A DNA stretch of 39,107 nt from an uncultured Prevotellaceae bacterium (GTDB taxonomy: Bacteria; Bacteroidota; Bacteroidia; Bacteroidales; Bacteroidaceae): the NCBI GenBank assembly GCA_902784755.1, contig CACZVX010000015.1, positions 1 to 39,107 of the forward strand, given 5' to 3'. Below the pieces are notes generated by a model that was given only the letters and a program-made list of their open reading frames with translations, was not told the origin of the DNA and did no database searches. The translations under genes and the position numbers were made by a program. Every line of letters starts with the position of its first letter. The stretch's first letter is position 1. Positions 1 through 7,995 of this stretch are shown in pieces.

Positions 1-1601
1 TTATCCTTGGCAAAGCGCCCATCAGAACCGGTGATTACCCTTGTGTTGTTCATGGAGATGAGCGTGTATTTGCAACGTTCGCCATTGATGCGGACATGAG
101 GGAAGCGCATATCAGTTTCTGCCAGGAGATTCATCCACAGCAGGAACTTCTCATGCTGTGGTGGTTCGATGCCACCATGTACACGCTGCTCCACCTTCCA
201 GCCCATCTTCATCAGACGGTCGATGAACATTTCGTTATAGCTTTTCTTGCTATTGGCATGACGGACATCGCCATAGCGGTCACGAAAGAAGACCACCTGC
301 TTGCAGAGATGGTGGTTGTAGTATCTGACAAACTTGTCGCATAGTGCATTCACCAAGGTGTCGTCCTCATCATTGCGCATGGCATAGAACTCATTGATGA
401 CGCATTGTGTGGGGAAGATGGATGTCTCACGGGTGACGAAGTCGTAATTGCGTTCCTGCTGCACGGAGAGGAAGGATGCACTGCTGCCCCAGTCAGCCGA
501 CACCTCCAGCGGGCGGCGAGGGTCACAGTCCAGATCCCGCCGGCAATCTTCCTCCGTTGCCAGGGCTTTCATATCCCAGTTAGTATTCTCGGCGAAGTCA
601 CGGATGAAGCTGTCGTTGGTGGCATTGTAGTAAACATGACGTTCATCTATCTTGTAATAACAGTCTTCCACTCGGTCGACCATGTAGTTGAGAATCTCAA
701 TCATGAACGACAACCTGTCCATCACCTTGTATTGGTTCATGATATACGACATCCCCACGTTGGCGATATTGTCGAAGATAGAGCCAAGCATGAAGAGCAC
801 CTTATCCTTGGACACGAAAGGTGTGATGGTATGCCGTAGACGGACTGTCTCATTCCAGATGTCACGGAACCGCTCACGGTCGTTGGCTTGCTTGGCCTCT
901 ATCAACTGCATCTGCAATCCAACAATCTTATTCCAGACTTCAAACAGGCGCACGCCACGTTCCTCCTCGTAATACCTGGCTGGTTCGAGGAGCCATTTCT
1001 GCTGTGGTGCATAAGGCATGGAAGACAGAAAAAGATTGCCGTGGTGTTTCAGCACAGGCTTGGGAGACTTTCTACCGAAGATGAATTCATTTCCCCTATT
1101 GGTTGGTGCACTTTCCTGGTCGAATCTCTCCTTGTTGATGGTGAGTGCCTCGTCGGTGATGTTGAAGTCGACGGATGGTCCTCGGCTGTTACCCTGCTGT
1201 GTGAGGATGTAGAGCACATGGCCATTGCTGAAAGAGATGCAGTGCTCATAACTCATCAGATGTTCGTAGGGATGAAGAAAGCCTTCAGGAGGTTTCTGGC
1301 ATATCACATAGTCGCCAGTATGAGTCTGGTAGTCATACCGGCGGTAGTTGAGAGACTCCAACATCTTGAAGGTGGAAGGCAGCGTCTTGGTCAGAGCCTG
1401 GCCAATGGTAGCCTGAGTCAGGGAAGTGATGCCGCGAGGCATCGTGCGTATATTCTCATCAATCTCCGTGGCAGCAATGTAAGACTTACCTGTACCACGC
1501 GAGAAGATGGCATACTTCTGCTTAGCCTGCAACAGCATAAAAGCCATCTGTGCGGGGTTTACCCACACATCATCCTCCCAATAGCCACCCTCGTTGATCA
1601 T
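1..1601 (-). CDS. Terminase large subunit, C-terminus cut by window edge
   Basis: This is the packaging motor ATPase/nuclease that pumps phage DNA into the prohead. It is translated from the ATG at 1601-1599 and stays open to base 1, giving 533 codons. A Walker A motif (SRGTGKS) lies at residues 34-40, a Walker B-type ITDEA with the acidic pair at about 150-151, and a nuclease-like Asp in SADWG at about residue 369. The last nuclease motif expected near the C-terminus is not present, so the gene continues beyond the window. The start overlaps the stop of the preceding 75-aa gene (ATGA), which indicates translational coupling. The identity rests on the order of the motifs and on the neighbouring capsid genes. 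Confidence 0.9.
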   Translation of the reverse strand, partial: MINEGGYWEDDVWVNPAQMAFMLLQAKQKYAIFSRGTGKSYIAATEIDENIRTMPRGITSLTQATIGQALTKTLPSTFKMLESLNYRRYDYQTHTGDYVICQKPPEGFLHPYEHLMSYEHCISFSNGHVLYILTQQGNSRGPSVDFNITDEALTINKERFDQESAPTNRGNEFIFGRKSPKPVLKHHGNLFLSSMPYAPQQKWLLEPARYYEEERGVRLFEVWNKIVGLQMQLIEAKQANDRERFRDIWNETVRLRHTITPFVSKDKVLFMLGSIFDNIANVGMSYIMNQYKVMDRLSFMIEILNYMVDRVEDCYYKIDERHVYYNATNDSFIRDFAENTNWDMKALATEEDCRRDLDCDPRRPLEVSADWGSSASFLSVQQERNYDFVTRETSIFPTQCVINEFYAMRNDEDDTLVNALCDKFVRYYNHHLCKQVVFFRDRYGDVRHANSKKSYNEMFIDRLMKMGWKVEQRVHGGIEPPQHEKFLLWMNLLAETDMRFPHVRINGERCKYTLISMNNTRVITGSDGRFAKD

Positions 1602-1825
1602 GCTTTAGGTGCTGATGGATAACGCTCAAAAACGATGTAGTTGTTGCCATTCAGGCGGCGTGGCATGGGCCATTGCCCGACGGCATCGCAGAGAGGCTGC
1701 ACGTCATCAGGCGTGAATTTCTGCGAGAGGGTACATATCACATGGGTGGCATTGACAGTCACCATGGATATTTTCCGATGGTCCACCAGATAGTTGATAA
1801 GTTTGTGATTCTTGAGTTGTTTCAT
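1598..1825 (-). CDS. Small hypothetical protein (75 aa) between TerS and TerL
   Basis: The family is not recognised. The protein is basic at its N-terminus (MKQLKNHKL) and ends in a Pro-rich tail. It overlaps the putative small terminase gene upstream (stop at 1822, start at 1825) and the large terminase gene downstream by four bases each. This makes a tightly coupled trio, so a packaging-related role is inferred from position alone. Confidence 0.65.
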   Translation of the reverse strand: MKQLKNHKLINYLVDHRKISMVTVNATHVICTLSQKFTPDDVQPLCDAVGQWPMPRRLNGNNYIVFERYPSAPKA

Positions 1826-2406
1826 GAGTCAAAAATTTCTTCTAATACATCAGCATCCTCAATGGGTTGTGACAGGGAATCGAGCAGCGTCTTAAGGCTG
1901 TCGCCATCCATATCGCGCACCTTATCAAGCGGGAGACGGAACTGATGTCCACCGGCTGTGACATTGACAACAAAGAGATTGGCCTGGACTCGTGACGGGT
2001 CTTCCTCATGGGTGGGATGAAGTTTCTCCACCATATCCTGAAGAACCTTCTTGGCTTTGTTCCACTCCTTCAGGTCACCCGCCATCTTGCACTTCTTCAC
2101 CAATTCAATCTGGTCTTTAATCATCCACATTGCCGTGGCGTCGTAGTCGAAGGTGTGCTGCGTCTTGAAAACCTGACGGGCAAGGTCGACGTCTCGCAGT
2201 GCAGTCTTCATCGAGATATTATATTTTGACTGGAGAATGGCTGCCACACGCCGCTCGTTGGGATAGCTGTCCCACAGACGTGATGCCTGTATCACACGAC
2301 GTTTTTCCTGCTCATATTTGGCAGGCAAGGGGGAACCTTCCGGGTCGAGGATAGATGCCAGGATCTGGTCGGCACTCAGGTCACTCAGAGATTTACGGTT
2401 GGCCAT
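1822..2406 (-). CDS. Putative terminase small subunit
   Basis: This 194-aa protein starts at an ATG eleven bases after the stop of the upstream gene. Residues about 45-85 (ERRVAAILQSKYNISMKTA and what follows) look like a helix-turn-helix DNA-binding region, as expected of a TerS that recognises the packaging site. The middle is rich in charged helices that could form the oligomerisation region, and the C-terminus is acidic (DADVLEEIFDS), which could contact TerL. The call follows from the HTH-like segment and from its place one small gene upstream of the large terminase. It is not a motif-level identification. Confidence 0.6.
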   Translation of the reverse strand: MANRKSLSDLSADQILASILDPEGSPLPAKYEQEKRRVIQASRLWDSYPNERRVAAILQSKYNISMKTALRDVDLARQVFKTQHTFDYDATAMWMIKDQIELVKKCKMAGDLKEWNKAKKVLQDMVEKLHPTHEEDPSRVQANLFVVNVTAGGHQFRLPLDKVRDMDGDSLKTLLDSLSQPIEDADVLEEIFDS

Positions 2407-2417
2407 AATTATCAGGG

Positions 2418-3305
2418 TTAACCGAATTGGGCAAGAGCTTTATCAACCTCATAGAGTTTGTCTTTCAGAATCCGCACCTGTACCTCCAACTTCGTGCGAG
2501 CCGGACTGAAAGGCATTGGATTCTCCTTGTCTTTGCTGCTGTTGCTCTGATACAACAGTTGGTTTTCCTTTCTCTTAATCATCGACCGGATGGAGTGTTT
2601 GCGGACAAGCAGCTCTTCCCTTTTCATACTGCCGAAGTCTTCTTTTTTGGAGACAGTCTTGGGTTCTGGCTTCGGGGCTTCCTCCTTGGGTGCGGCATTC
2701 ATGCGTTGCCAGACGGTATCGAAGGAGCCTATCTCAGACAACTGACTGTCAGTCGGCACTATCTGGTGCTCCTCCCACGCAGCACGGAGGGGATAGAGGG
2801 CATCCATGTAGTCACTTAGCGAGGTTATCATCGATGACAAATTACTTCGACGCGCCATTGAAACAGCATCATTTTTTTCTCCTATGCTCCGAAGTTCACG
2901 GTGCAGAACGGCTCTGCGCTTGTATGCCTGTGCGAACCACCGCAACAGCAAGCGCACATACAAAGGGAGGTAATTGTCAGGGTTGTCATCGACCGGTTCT
3001 TCTGCCGTTGTCTCAATATGCGTGACACCTGACGTATCCACGTCCAATTCAGCGGGTATGCCATCTGCATACTTCGGATTGCCGGGATTGCGGTAAACAT
3101 TGGCACCGTCGCGAACGGCAGCCACCAACACTTTCTTAGAAATGGGGCTTTCGCCACGCATCTGAAGCCGACGGAACAACAAGGGTTTAAACCTCATGCG
3201 CTCCAAGATGGATAATCCCACAGACCACTGGCGGCGGTCATAATCTCTGCGAAGCCAGCGGATGCCCTCTTCACGGGCTGCAAAATATTGGTTGTCAAAT
3301 TCCAT
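2418..3305 (-). CDS. Conserved-looking phage protein of unknown function (295 aa)
   Basis: I chose the ATG at 3305 (MEFDNQYFAAREEG) rather than the open frame extending to 3386, because a TAnnTTTG promoter element (TATCTTTG) lies at 3324-3331, inside the longer version. The protein is largely helical, rich in Arg/Lys/Glu, and has a coiled-coil-like C-terminal third (KREELLVRKHSIRSMIKRKENQ). It sits directly upstream of the putative small terminase and downstream of a capsid-operon terminator. It may therefore belong to the packaging transcription unit. Its function is not recognised. Confidence 0.7.
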   Translation of the reverse strand: MEFDNQYFAAREEGIRWLRRDYDRRQWSVGLSILERMRFKPLLFRRLQMRGESPISKKVLVAAVRDGANVYRNPGNPKYADGIPAELDVDTSGVTHIETTAEEPVDDNPDNYLPLYVRLLLRWFAQAYKRRAVLHRELRSIGEKNDAVSMARRSNLSSMITSLSDYMDALYPLRAAWEEHQIVPTDSQLSEIGSFDTVWQRMNAAPKEEAPKPEPKTVSKKEDFGSMKREELLVRKHSIRSMIKRKENQLLYQSNSSKDKENPMPFSPARTKLEVQVRILKDKLYEVDKALAQFG

Positions 3306-3323
3306 AACCTTATGTTTTGGCCA

Positions 3324-3331
3324 CAAAGATA
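3324..3331 (-). promoter_or_regulatory. Bacteroidota -7 element (TATCTTTG) before packaging genes
   Basis: The minus-strand TATCTTTG matches the Bacteroidota -7 consensus TAnnTTTG and lies about 18 bases before the chosen start of the 295-aa gene. No well-spaced -33 TTTG is evident, so the promoter is only partly supported. Its position just after the terminator at 3392-3430 makes sense as the start of a new unit. Confidence 0.45.
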
Positions 3332-3391
3332 AAGTCGCTTTTTCAATCGCACGGGGACAAAAAAAATATTCACTCAAAGCTACCAAGGAAT

Positions 3392-3430
3392 AAAAAAGCC
3401 CCCTGTCGCTGTATGGCTTCAGGGGGGCTG
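3392..3430 (-). terminator. Rho-independent terminator after capsid operon
   Basis: On the minus strand, AGCCCCCCTG pairs with CAGGGGGCT around a loop of about 14 bases and is followed by a run of six T. It lies about 35 bases past the stop of the 196-aa gene at 3464 and would end the capsid transcript. Confidence 0.85.
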
Positions 3431-3463
3431 TCTTTGTGTATTAAAACTGAAAAAGAAAAGACG

Positions 3464-4054
3464 TCAACCTTGAGGAACGGCAGCGTTTGTTGCAGAGAGG
3501 ATGTCGTCCACATCACCCTCATAAGCGAGGGCTCTGGGGCTGACATAGTTGAACACACAGGTCGTCTGGTTCTGGTCTGTGGTGGCTGTGCCGGTCACGG
3601 CACCATCACCAGCCTGAAGCAAAGCGCCACGACGCTTGTCACCCATCAGGTAATACACACCGTTGTTGTCCTGCACGATGAAGAACATCTTGCGATTCTT
3701 CGAGGCATTCAGGAAGCCAAGAATCAACTTGCGCACACGCTTCGAGATGAAAGTCAGCGAGTAGAGGAAGGATATACCACCCTGCTCACCTTGAGGTGAG
3801 ATGGAGAAACTACCTACGTTGTCGCTGAACTCGAGCGTATAAGCCCTTTTGCCCGTTGCCATCACAAGGTCACCTGTGATTGCTCCGGCAGCATCCAGTG
3901 CGAGAGAAGACTGGCTCGTTGGTGCAGGCCAGTCCGGCCATGTGGCCACCTCATCCCAATAACCATAAATGAGTTTGGGGACGATGCCACCCATATTGTC
4001 CTGGTCTACGCAAGACAGGGCTTCGTCGATGTTGTTGAGATTGATGCAACTCAT
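3464..4054 (-). CDS. Putative structural (tail tube or decoration) protein, 196 aa
   Basis: This gene follows the major capsid gene by only 12 bases and precedes a strong terminator. The sequence is rich in beta-type residues, small residues and Gly (AGAITGDLVMATGKRAYTLEFSD; GDGAVTGTATTDQNQTT), with conserved-looking segments such as SFSISPQGEQGGISFLYSLTF. That texture and the location after the capsid gene suit a tail tube, head decoration or neck protein. I cannot choose among these from sequence alone. The product is likely abundant in virions because it shares the capsid transcript. Confidence 0.6.
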   Translation of the reverse strand: MSCINLNNIDEALSCVDQDNMGGIVPKLIYGYWDEVATWPDWPAPTSQSSLALDAAGAITGDLVMATGKRAYTLEFSDNVGSFSISPQGEQGGISFLYSLTFISKRVRKLILGFLNASKNRKMFFIVQDNNGVYYLMGDKRRGALLQAGDGAVTGTATTDQNQTTCVFNYVSPRALAYEGDVDDILSATNAAVPQG

Positions 4055-4066
4055 AATCGTGTTGGT

Positions 4067-5254
4067 TTAGATGGTCCATTCATAATAGGTGGGAGCATTC
4101 TGAGCAGGCACCGAGGTGTCGGTGGTCAGCACATAGTCGTCACCACTCTTCACATACCACCCCTTCTCCTTAGGATTGCCGGTTGGAGAGGTCACGGCGA
4201 TGAAGGCCGGGGTCAAACGGCGGTCGCTAACGCAGAACTCACTCTTGTGGATGGAAGCAAACTGACAGCCGAACACATACTTGCCGGCCATGGTGAACCA
4301 GTAAGGATTGCCGCTGTTGAACGGCTTGACAGTTCGGAGGTCAGACTCCTTGTCGAAGCCATAACACATGTTCTGCTGAGTGGTGAGGATGACAAACTGC
4401 GAGTCTTTGCCAAGACCATAGACGGGCACAATCTCACACTTCTTGCCTGTACCACGGAGGTAGAGAGGATGGCCTTCCTCGTCACCCACTCCGGCGACGA
4501 AGGTGTACTTAGCCTCATACCAGTCGTTATACATGTCGACGAGGTCAGCGCTCATGAAGATTTTGCTGCTTTTGCGGCGGAAAGTCTCAGGACGGCTGCG
4601 CCACATGGCCAGAAGCTGGTCTCCAATGTTCTGGACAGTCATCACGCCAGTAGCATACATGTTGCCAAGGGCTGTGCTGATTTTCGGAGTTGCAGCGTTG
4701 ATTTCATCCCAAGCAATGGATCCCCAACCGTCAAAAGCGTGCTTGATGTCAGTGTTAGCAGAACCTGAAATCTGGGTGCTGTCATACTTAGCTGTGAACA
4801 GCACGTTGAGCAAGTCTTGAGATGCAATCTGCAAGACATGGGCGATAAGCCACACCTCGAACGGGTGGCCACCATCATAGAGACCACCACGGACCTCTGT
4901 GATGTAAGTGCGGCGATAGCGCTCAGGCTCGTCGGCTTCCTCAATCTTTACTGGATAAACTTTCAAAGTTCTCGGAACCACCTTGCCTGCGGCATTGCGT
5001 CCGATGAAAACGCCGTTGTACATGGAGGAAACACTGCCACCTTCCACACGACCAAGAGTGATGGAGTCTGTGACTCCAGGAATACCATAAGCATGTTGGA
5101 GAACCTCTCTGGCATCCAGCATGTCAATGGCGGTCAACAGGTCTTGATGGAGCTTGACGGCACCAATCACGGCCTGAATGTCAATAGGAGCGGTCAGGTC
5201 AAAGGCAGTCTGATTAGCCAATGGAGCCTGGACACTGTTTTTTACTTTATTCAT
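4067..5254 (-). CDS. Major capsid protein (HK97-type, by context and texture)
   Basis: The 395-aa product has the size of an HK97-fold coat protein. It lies immediately after the ClpP-like head protease gene, which is the classical order. An N-terminal stretch of about 60 residues could be a delta-like region. The middle holds segments typical of coat proteins of this phage group (MSADLVDMYNDWYEAKY; NSGNPYWFTMAGKYVFG). The last about 45 residues (VTSPTGNPKEKGWYVKSGDDY and on) look like a short surface-exposed extension. The start at 5254 is 19 bases past the protease stop, with an A-rich leader. Confidence 0.85.
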   Translation of the reverse strand: MNKVKNSVQAPLANQTAFDLTAPIDIQAVIGAVKLHQDLLTAIDMLDAREVLQHAYGIPGVTDSITLGRVEGGSVSSMYNGVFIGRNAAGKVVPRTLKVYPVKIEEADEPERYRRTYITEVRGGLYDGGHPFEVWLIAHVLQIASQDLLNVLFTAKYDSTQISGSANTDIKHAFDGWGSIAWDEINAATPKISTALGNMYATGVMTVQNIGDQLLAMWRSRPETFRRKSSKIFMSADLVDMYNDWYEAKYTFVAGVGDEEGHPLYLRGTGKKCEIVPVYGLGKDSQFVILTTQQNMCYGFDKESDLRTVKPFNSGNPYWFTMAGKYVFGCQFASIHKSEFCVSDRRLTPAFIAVTSPTGNPKEKGWYVKSGDDYVLTTDTSVPAQNAPTYYEWTI

Positions 5255-5272
5255 ATGGCAAAAAAATAAGGG

Positions 5273-6409
5273 TTACTTGCGGTATTGGGCGACCATGCTG
5301 TTTACAGGGTCGAGACAAACCTCATCGGCGCGGCCATCGCCTTCAAGAGTGGCGTGGGTCTCAGTCGCACCGGTTACTTTCGAGAGAGTATCCTTGATGG
5401 CATTGACTTTGGCTTCAATACCCTCAAGACTGGCAATTTCATCGCTGATGCTGTTGATGACAGTCTCAGCTGCTGAGAGTTCGCTGCGTGCACTGTCACG
5501 CTCAGCTGTCAAAGTGGCGTTGGCCTCATTCATGGTGGCCAGTTCAGCCAAACGGTTGTTCAGCGCATCGACCTGTTCGGCGGTCATAACAATCCTGCCG
5601 TCGTTCTCCTCCAGTCCTTCAGTCTGAAGAAGAGAGTTGATCTGTGTGAATGTCTTGTTCATCTTAATATCTATAATGGGTTCTTCGTCAACGGGGCGCA
5701 CGGGCTCTGGCGGGGCGGCCTGAGCCACGCTACCGCCGAAAATATCGGTGAGGGTGCTCTTGATGGACTGCATGACGGTGGGATTTTCCCTTTGTGCCAA
5801 AAATCGTTCCGGCAGTTTGGGAAGGTCGGACATGGAGTTCATGACATGTAAGCGCGAAGCCATATTAGTCTTGGTAAGAACCTTCTCCTCGGATATTTCA
5901 TCAACGAGTCCAAGTTCCAGAACTTCCTCCGGCGTCATCCAGCGTGCCTCCTTCATCAAATCGAGTACCTGGGAAAGGCTGAGTTTACCGCCAGAATGAT
6001 TGATATATTTCTGGGCGATGATAAGGTCGATAGCCTCGTTGCTCTTCTTCTCACTCTGCAAGGAGGCTATAAGTGTATCCAGTTCATCGGCATTCATCCG
6101 GCCCCAGGCATCCACATAGCTGCTGCACTTGTGGATAAGAAAAGCACAGTCGGAATTGAGGATGACCTTATCACAAGCATAACACAGCCAAGTGGCAGCA
6201 CTGGCACAGAAGCCAACGATGTGGGCTGTCACGTTGCCACGCTCACGCAGCATGTTGGAAATGCTGATGGCTTCCATCACATCACCGCCAAGACTGTCTA
6301 CTTCCAGCATGACAGGTTCTTCTGACGGGAATTGGGAAAGATCATACTCCAGACAGTAGCGAGTATATCCCCAAGAGTCAATCTCTCCAATTAGTTTTAC
6401 TTTATTCAT
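5273..6409 (-). CDS. Head maturation protease (ClpP-like, S14) with C-terminal scaffold-like domain
   Basis: The protein cleaves scaffold and coat proteins during prohead maturation. I start at the ATG at 6409 (MNKVKLIGEID). The frame is open to 6463, but the added residues look unrelated. The ClpP fold is visible: VDSLGGDVMEA near residues 38-46, the nucleophile Ser70 in GFCASAATW, and His93 in AFLIHK. From about residue 260 the protein becomes a coiled coil (NNRLAELATMNEANATLTAE and onward), separated by a Pro-rich linker (AAPPEPVRPVDEEP). Total length is 378 aa, longer than a bare ClpP domain. A protease-scaffold fusion is inferred, as is common in tailed phages without a separate scaffold gene. 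Confidence 0.85.
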   Translation of the reverse strand: MNKVKLIGEIDSWGYTRYCLEYDLSQFPSEEPVMLEVDSLGGDVMEAISISNMLRERGNVTAHIVGFCASAATWLCYACDKVILNSDCAFLIHKCSSYVDAWGRMNADELDTLIASLQSEKKSNEAIDLIIAQKYINHSGGKLSLSQVLDLMKEARWMTPEEVLELGLVDEISEEKVLTKTNMASRLHVMNSMSDLPKLPERFLAQRENPTVMQSIKSTLTDIFGGSVAQAAPPEPVRPVDEEPIIDIKMNKTFTQINSLLQTEGLEENDGRIVMTAEQVDALNNRLAELATMNEANATLTAERDSARSELSAAETVINSISDEIASLEGIEAKVNAIKDTLSKVTGATETHATLEGDGRADEVCLDPVNSMVAQYRK

Positions 6410-6507
6410 TATTATTGTGTTTTTGGCAAAATTAACCATCAAAGAGGGGAGTACGATGGACACGCACCCACCTCAATCGCTATGAAAATAAAAAAAACAG
6501 AGAGTAG

Positions 6508-6996
6508 TCAGGACAGGTCATCCATGTCAAAGTCCACCACATAGCTTGGATGACCCAACTTGCCGGAGAAGGAGAAAGATATTCCATTGAGTGCAGAGGT
6601 AGCAGAGCCGGTTGTTGTATTGGTCGAAAAGGTCAATGGGGTATCTGCGTCGCCACATACTCTGACACTGCCATTGGAATCGACCGCCAGGACCACCCAT
6701 TCGCCACGTTCAAGTTCTTCAAGTAGACTGGCATTCTCAAGTGAGCCCTTAGGTATAATGCCATCAACTGTTGGTTGCCAATAGTCACCTGCCGCATCGC
6801 GGCCATGGTTTTCTGTGAAAGAATAGGTGCCATCGGCATACATGGGAATGCTAACAACCACTGTTGGGTCGACGCTGTTCAACACCACCCGCTTGGTGAG
6901 ATAGTTGAGCGAATAGCCGGCAAACGAGGTGGCTGGGATGCAGTAGCAATGATGAAGGCCACCTATATTCTCGAAGTCAAACTGGATTTCTTTCAT
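6508..6996 (-). CDS. Hypothetical phage protein (162 aa), possible structural role
   Basis: The function is not recognised. The protein is predicted to be largely beta-stranded, with Gly/Ser/Thr-rich segments (TFSTNTTTGSATSALNGISF) and an acidic C-terminus (DFDMDDLS). It overlaps the stop of the 195-aa gene upstream by four bases (6993-6996), so the two are translationally coupled. It precedes the head protease in the same direction, about 100 bases upstream. A minor virion or head-assembly component is a reasonable guess from position only. Confidence 0.65.
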   Translation of the reverse strand: MKEIQFDFENIGGLHHCYCIPATSFAGYSLNYLTKRVVLNSVDPTVVVSIPMYADGTYSFTENHGRDAAGDYWQPTVDGIIPKGSLENASLLEELERGEWVVLAVDSNGSVRVCGDADTPLTFSTNTTTGSATSALNGISFSFSGKLGHPSYVVDFDMDDLS

Positions 6997-7580
6997 TGTT
7001 TATGGAGATAGGTTTCAAGTCCTTGTTCGGTCAATGTCCCGTTTTCGGACAAAGTGCGCCAAACTTTTTCCTCAATTTTTTGCAAAAATTCATTGAATGC
7101 AGTCGGGTCATAATGCAGATGACGCTGCAAGTCTTTCCTGATGCTGTCAGTATCCCACATCCACTCCGTGATTCCTGTCCGCAGCCGGAATTGCATGATG
7201 CACGACATGAGAGGGATGCCAGTCATACGCAAAGCACCGACAAAACTGTACAGCATCTGCTTCACCCGATGCTCCAGGAACGTGTTCATCTTCTGTATGT
7301 CTGTCATGGAGAGCATCCATCCATATCGGGTAAACTGGTCATAGGTAATCTCTATCCACACCATCGATTTATAGCGAGTCCCCTTCAGACGGCTGTCGTT
7401 GTGCTCCTCTCCTTTCCGAAGCAAGGAGAGAAAGTAATCGTGCAAAGCTTTGTCTGGTGCAAAGTTCACTATTTCCGGCCAGTCCTCATCGGGACGGTTG
7501 AAATTGGCCAGGAGATAAGAGCGTACATATCCCTTACATGGCATAAGTACACGAAAGCGGTCTTTTTTCTTTGTTGTCAT
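6993..7580 (-). CDS. Hypothetical protein (195 aa), first gene of the head operon
   Basis: The function is not recognised. The protein is basic at the N-terminus (MTTKKKDRFRVL), rich in aromatic and basic residues, and mostly helical in the C-terminal half (FNEFLQKIEEKVWRTLSENG). It is the first gene after the hexamer-rich block at 7.66-7.88 kb and is preceded by a TAATTTTG promoter element with a palindrome just upstream. It therefore probably leads the head and packaging transcript and may be under repressor control. A DNA-related or early assembly role is only a guess. Confidence 0.7.
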   Translation of the reverse strand: MTTKKKDRFRVLMPCKGYVRSYLLANFNRPDEDWPEIVNFAPDKALHDYFLSLLRKGEEHNDSRLKGTRYKSMVWIEITYDQFTRYGWMLSMTDIQKMNTFLEHRVKQMLYSFVGALRMTGIPLMSCIMQFRLRTGITEWMWDTDSIRKDLQRHLHYDPTAFNEFLQKIEEKVWRTLSENGTLTEQGLETYLHKQ

Positions 7581-7587
7581 AGCTCTA

Positions 7588-7619
7588 CAAAATTATATTT
7601 TTTATATCAAAAATGATAT
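7588..7619 (-). promoter_or_regulatory. Promoter -7 element with upstream palindromic operator
   Basis: On the minus strand a TAATTTTG -7 element (7588-7595) precedes the 195-aa gene. Eight bases farther upstream lies the palindrome ATATCA-AAAA-TGATAT (7604-7619), where a -33 box would be. The same -7 sequence with the same 8-base gap to a TATCA/TGATA-type palindrome occurs at 14491-14531. This suggests that one regulator controls both promoters. Confidence 0.55.
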
Positions 7620-7933
7620 GAAAATAAAAAAAATAATTTTCTCGCACGTATATACATTTTACCCCGTTACAAGTGTTACAAGGTTAACAAATTGGTAAAA
7701 CACTGATTTTCAGAACGTTTTCAAGTTCCTGTTTTGTAACACTTCTGGGAAAACGTAACAAAACGGCATGTTTTGTTAACAGCATTTTTATTTGTAACAA
7801 AATGTAACAAATAAATAACACCTATAAAATACGCTAAATATCTGAATATCAACAATGTAACATTTGTAACGCTTGTAACGGTAAAAATACGTCCATTTTA
7901 AAAAAAAATTTTTTTTAATGTCATAACCCACAG
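7617..7933. other. Iteron-like hexamer cluster, candidate replication origin
   Basis: This gene-free block carries TGTAAC or its complement GTTACA at 7666, 7675, 7735, 7793, 7803, 7856, 7865 and 7874, plus a CGTAAC variant at 7754. Several are spaced 9-10 bases apart (7666/7675, 7793/7803, 7856/7865/7874). It also contains GTTAAC palindromes and a very AT-rich A/T tract at about 7895-7918, which could be a DNA-unwinding element. The block lies next to the primase-helicase gene and beyond its terminator. Origin function is an inference from repeat structure and context. Confidence 0.55.
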
Positions 7934-7967
7934 AAAAACCCCTGCGTGCATCTCTGCAAACAGGGGT
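7934..7967 (-). terminator. Rho-independent terminator after primase-helicase
   Basis: On the minus strand ACCCCTG pairs with CAGGGGT around a 16-base loop and is followed by a short T run. It is about 30 bases beyond the stop of the primase-helicase gene and insulates the hexamer block from that transcript. Confidence 0.75.
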
Positions 7968-7995
7968 GAGCCAATGATTATAACAGAAAATGAGC

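Noticed and set aside
3306-3386. Longer N-terminus of the 295-aa gene
   Set aside because: It would place the promoter element at 3324-3331 inside the coding region, and its residues look like translated leader.
7660-7880. TGTAAC repeats as a CRISPR array or transposon end
   Set aside because: The copies are 6 bp, in both orientations and unevenly spaced, with no transposase nearby.
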